Shown here piece after piece: positions 42,711 to 44,076 of a DNA stretch of 44,076 bases. Within the stretch, counting starts at the first letter, position 1. Each line of letters starts with the position of its first letter. Under the pieces are notes generated by a model. That model worked only from the letters and a program-made list of their open reading frames with translations, was not told where the DNA came from and did no database searches. The stretch covers positions 1 through 44,076 of the forward strand of contig NZ_JAUQWH010000069.1 of NCBI RefSeq assembly GCF_030757795.1, written 5' to 3'. A program made the position numbers and the translations under genes. The stretch comes from Actinoplanes oryzae (GTDB lineage Bacteria; Actinomycetota; Actinomycetes; Mycobacteriales; Micromonosporaceae).

Positions 42711-43243
42711 TGGTGCACCTCTCGGTTGAGCTCGGCGACGCGCTGCAGGGTGGTCTGCATCCACCGCAGGTCCGCGTCGAGATGGGTGATGGCGTAGTCC
42801 GCGGCGATGACGTCACCCACGGTCGCCTGTGCATCGGTCTTGACGGCGGTCAGCTCCCGCAGCCGCGCGGCGTGGGCGGCCCGCTGGGCGATCAGATAGC
42901 CGGAGGCCGCCTCCACCCCCGCCGCGAGCAGCCCGACCACGACCTTGGCGAAGAGTGTGCTGGTCACATAGGGCGCCGGCGGCTCGACGGAAGCGAGCCA
43001 CTCGCCGAGCCGCGCGCGGCCGGTGTCGGTGAGCGCGTAGGACGTCCGGTCGGGCCCGCCCTCCCGGTCCTGCCCGCTCTGCTCGACCAGCCCGTCGCGC
43101 TCGAGCCGGCCCAGGGTGGCGTAGACCTGCCCGAACGCCAGCGGCTTGGCCTGCGGCAGCCGGTCGTCGTGCGCCCGCTTGAGGTCATAACCGTGCCGCG
43201 GGCCGTGCGCGAGCAGCCCGAGCAGCACGTGGGAGGTGGACAT
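42707..43243 (-). CDS. PadR-family transcriptional regulator
   Basis: A 178-residue regulator with the PadR winged helix (about 1-80; HVLLGLLAHGPRHGYDLKRA, FGQVYATLGRLERDGLVEQ) and a C-terminal helical dimerisation domain (about 90-175). PadR proteins usually repress nearby transporter genes until a toxic ligand binds. This one heads the ABC operon and has a 19-bp perfect palindrome just before its start, so autoregulation is likely. The ATG at 43243 is preceded by AGGGG; the family N-terminus (MSTSHVLLGLL) supports it over the upstream in-frame start at 43279. Confidence 0.93.
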   Translation of the reverse strand: MSTSHVLLGLLAHGPRHGYDLKRAHDDRLPQAKPLAFGQVYATLGRLERDGLVEQSGQDREGGPDRTSYALTDTGRARLGEWLASVEPPAPYVTSTLFAKVVVGLLAAGVEAASGYLIAQRAAHAARLRELTAVKTDAQATVGDVIAADYAITHLDADLRWMQTTLQRVAELNREVHQ

Positions 43244-43250
43244 GCCCCTA

Positions 43251-43269
43251 CTATTCACTGAGTGAATAG
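43251..43269. promoter_or_regulatory. candidate PadR operator (9-1-9 palindrome)
   Basis: CTATTCACTGAGTGAATAG is a perfect inverted repeat ending 8 bases before the padR start codon. On the minus strand it overlaps the -10 region of a candidate promoter whose -35 would be TTGACG (43279-43274). Its AT-rich half-sites stand out from the GC-rich surroundings. Position and symmetry fit repression by the PadR protein. Confidence 0.7.
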
Positions 43270-43275
43270 CGACCG

Positions 43276-44076
43276 TCAAGCACGCCAGCCGGCCAGCACC
43301 TTCTCGATGTCCGCGCGGATCCGCTCCCGCGCCAGGTCACGGGGCACGCCGGCCATCAACATCTCGTCGTACGCGGTGTCCTCGTGCCGCACCGAGGCAA
43401 CCACCGCGCGCGTCACCGCGTCCGGATCGAGCGCCCGCCCGGCGGCACTACGCCCCACCCGGCCACTGCCCCGCACCCCGGTGTGCCTGCTGATCGCCTC
43501 CGCCCGCTCCGGCGGACACCCGGGGAACAGCCGCCCGATGAGCCCGGCCAGCTCCTCCTGGAAGGCCACATCCGCGACCTCCCGCCGCTCCCGGTCCCGC
43601 TCCCGGCGCCGCGCCCGGGCATCCTCGTCCGACAGGCACTCCCGCTCGGCCTGCTCGATCGCGGCCTGCTCGACCAGCAGCCCCTGCCGCTCGTTCCGCC
43701 GGCGCGACCGGTTGAACCGCACGACCACCGCGGACAGCCGGCTGGCCTTCTTCGCCCGGCGGGTCAGCGCCGCGTCCCCCGCGGGCAGAAACACCAGATG
43801 ATCGAAGTCCGCGCAGGTGAGGCAGAGCCGCTCGCCCGCCTCCATCATCAGCATGTCCGCGTCCGTACGCCCACAGCCGGCGCAGGTGAACTCCCGATCC
43901 GCCAGCAGCACCACCAGATCCGGGGCCTTGTTCTGCCGCGCGGTCAACCGATCCCGCTGCTGCTCCGACAGCTCCGCGAGCATCCAATGCGTGCGATAGG
44001 CCAGCTCGTGCGCCGGGTCGCCGGCCTTCGTGAAACGCAGTGGGCGACGGTCACGCGTGGCGGCCGGATACTCGAC
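43276..44076 (-). CDS. DUF2293 domain protein with zinc-ribbon-like motif (5' end cut by window edge)
   Basis: The frame stays open from the stop at 43276 to the last base of the window, so the N-terminus is missing; the visible part is about 266 residues. Although an ATG occurs at 43983, in-frame sequence upstream (RPLRFTKAGDPAHELAYRTHWM) reads as real protein, so that ATG is unlikely to be the start. CAGCGRTDADM and CLTCADFDHLVFLP form a CxxC...CxxC zinc-ribbon-like pair. The C-terminal half (LFPGCPPERAEAISRHTGVRGSGRVGRSAAG) matches my memory of DUF2293. The function is unknown; the charged Arg/Glu centre suggests a helical nucleic-acid-associated protein. Confidence 0.78.
   Translation of the reverse strand, partial: VEYPAATRDRRPLRFTKAGDPAHELAYRTHWMLAELSEQQRDRLTARQNKAPDLVVLLADREFTCAGCGRTDADMLMMEAGERLCLTCADFDHLVFLPAGDAALTRRAKKASRLSAVVVRFNRSRRRNERQGLLVEQAAIEQAERECLSDEDARARRRERDRERREVADVAFQEELAGLIGRLFPGCPPERAEAISRHTGVRGSGRVGRSAAGRALDPDAVTRAVVASVRHEDTAYDEMLMAGVPRDLARERIRADIEKVLAGWRA

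Overview
The window is chromosomal DNA from a very GC-rich actinobacterium. The closest fit is the Micromonosporaceae, probably an Actinoplanes-like genus. This is inferred from the extreme third-position GC, frequent GTG and TTG starts, a BldC-type regulator, a SigE-family sigma factor, futalosine-pathway menaquinone genes, and the order hemL-phosphatase-resA-ccdA-resB-ccsB shared with other actinobacteria. I see no rRNA or tRNA gene, no CRISPR array, no recognisable transposase, no prophage and no obvious foreign-composition island. Most of the window is core genome.

Layout. 1-2221 (minus): a DUF4229 membrane protein cut by the window edge, a four-helix membrane protein and mqnE. 2470-8642 (plus): a secreted NlpC/P60 peptidase, a proline-rich tail-anchored protein carrying repeated D-x-T-M-P-I motifs, and a DEAD-box RNA helicase. 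8730-12230: a glycolipid-binding-like protein (plus) converging on a zinc metallopeptidase (minus), then a Cds1-type PLP enzyme translationally coupled to an Lrp/AsnC regulator (minus). 12453-12734: bldC. 12707-17371 (minus): ubiD/mqnL - mqnP - SigE-family sigma factor - single-pass membrane partner - ubiX, so tightly packed that it reads as one operon with a sigma module inside it. 17446-19895: a secreted protein of unknown function, a small acidic ORF and an Ig-like-repeat exported protein. 19951-25959 (minus): hemL, a histidine phosphatase and the System II cytochrome c biogenesis set. 26094-28473: a STAS anti-sigma antagonist, a very large palindrome, then a divergent LysR/EamA pair. 28544-35684: a response regulator coupled to a 1465-residue soluble poly-HAMP hybrid kinase, divergent from a SpoIIE-type phosphatase that has its own RsbW-like kinase domain. 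35717-36936: two tandem dihydrofolate-reductase-like paralogues. 37180-40565: a GlcE-like FAD oxidase subunit divergent from oligopeptidase B. 40603-44076 (minus): an FtsX-type ABC exporter with a PadR repressor that has a palindromic operator, and a DUF2293 protein cut by the window edge.

How the genes work together. mqnE, mqnL, mqnP and ubiX belong to futalosine-route menaquinone synthesis. hemL supplies 5-aminolevulinate for haem, and resA-ccdA-resB-ccsB attach haem to apocytochromes, so much of the window serves the respiratory chain. A second theme is partner-switching and phospho-signalling: the poly-HAMP kinase, its response regulator, the SpoIIE phosphatase and the STAS protein. The points most worth following up are the sigma/membrane pair inside the menaquinone operon with a candidate self-recognised leaderless promoter, the 30-bp perfect palindrome at 26458-26525, the 276-bp coding repeats of the poly-HAMP kinase, and the D-x-T-M-P-I array of the proline-rich protein.
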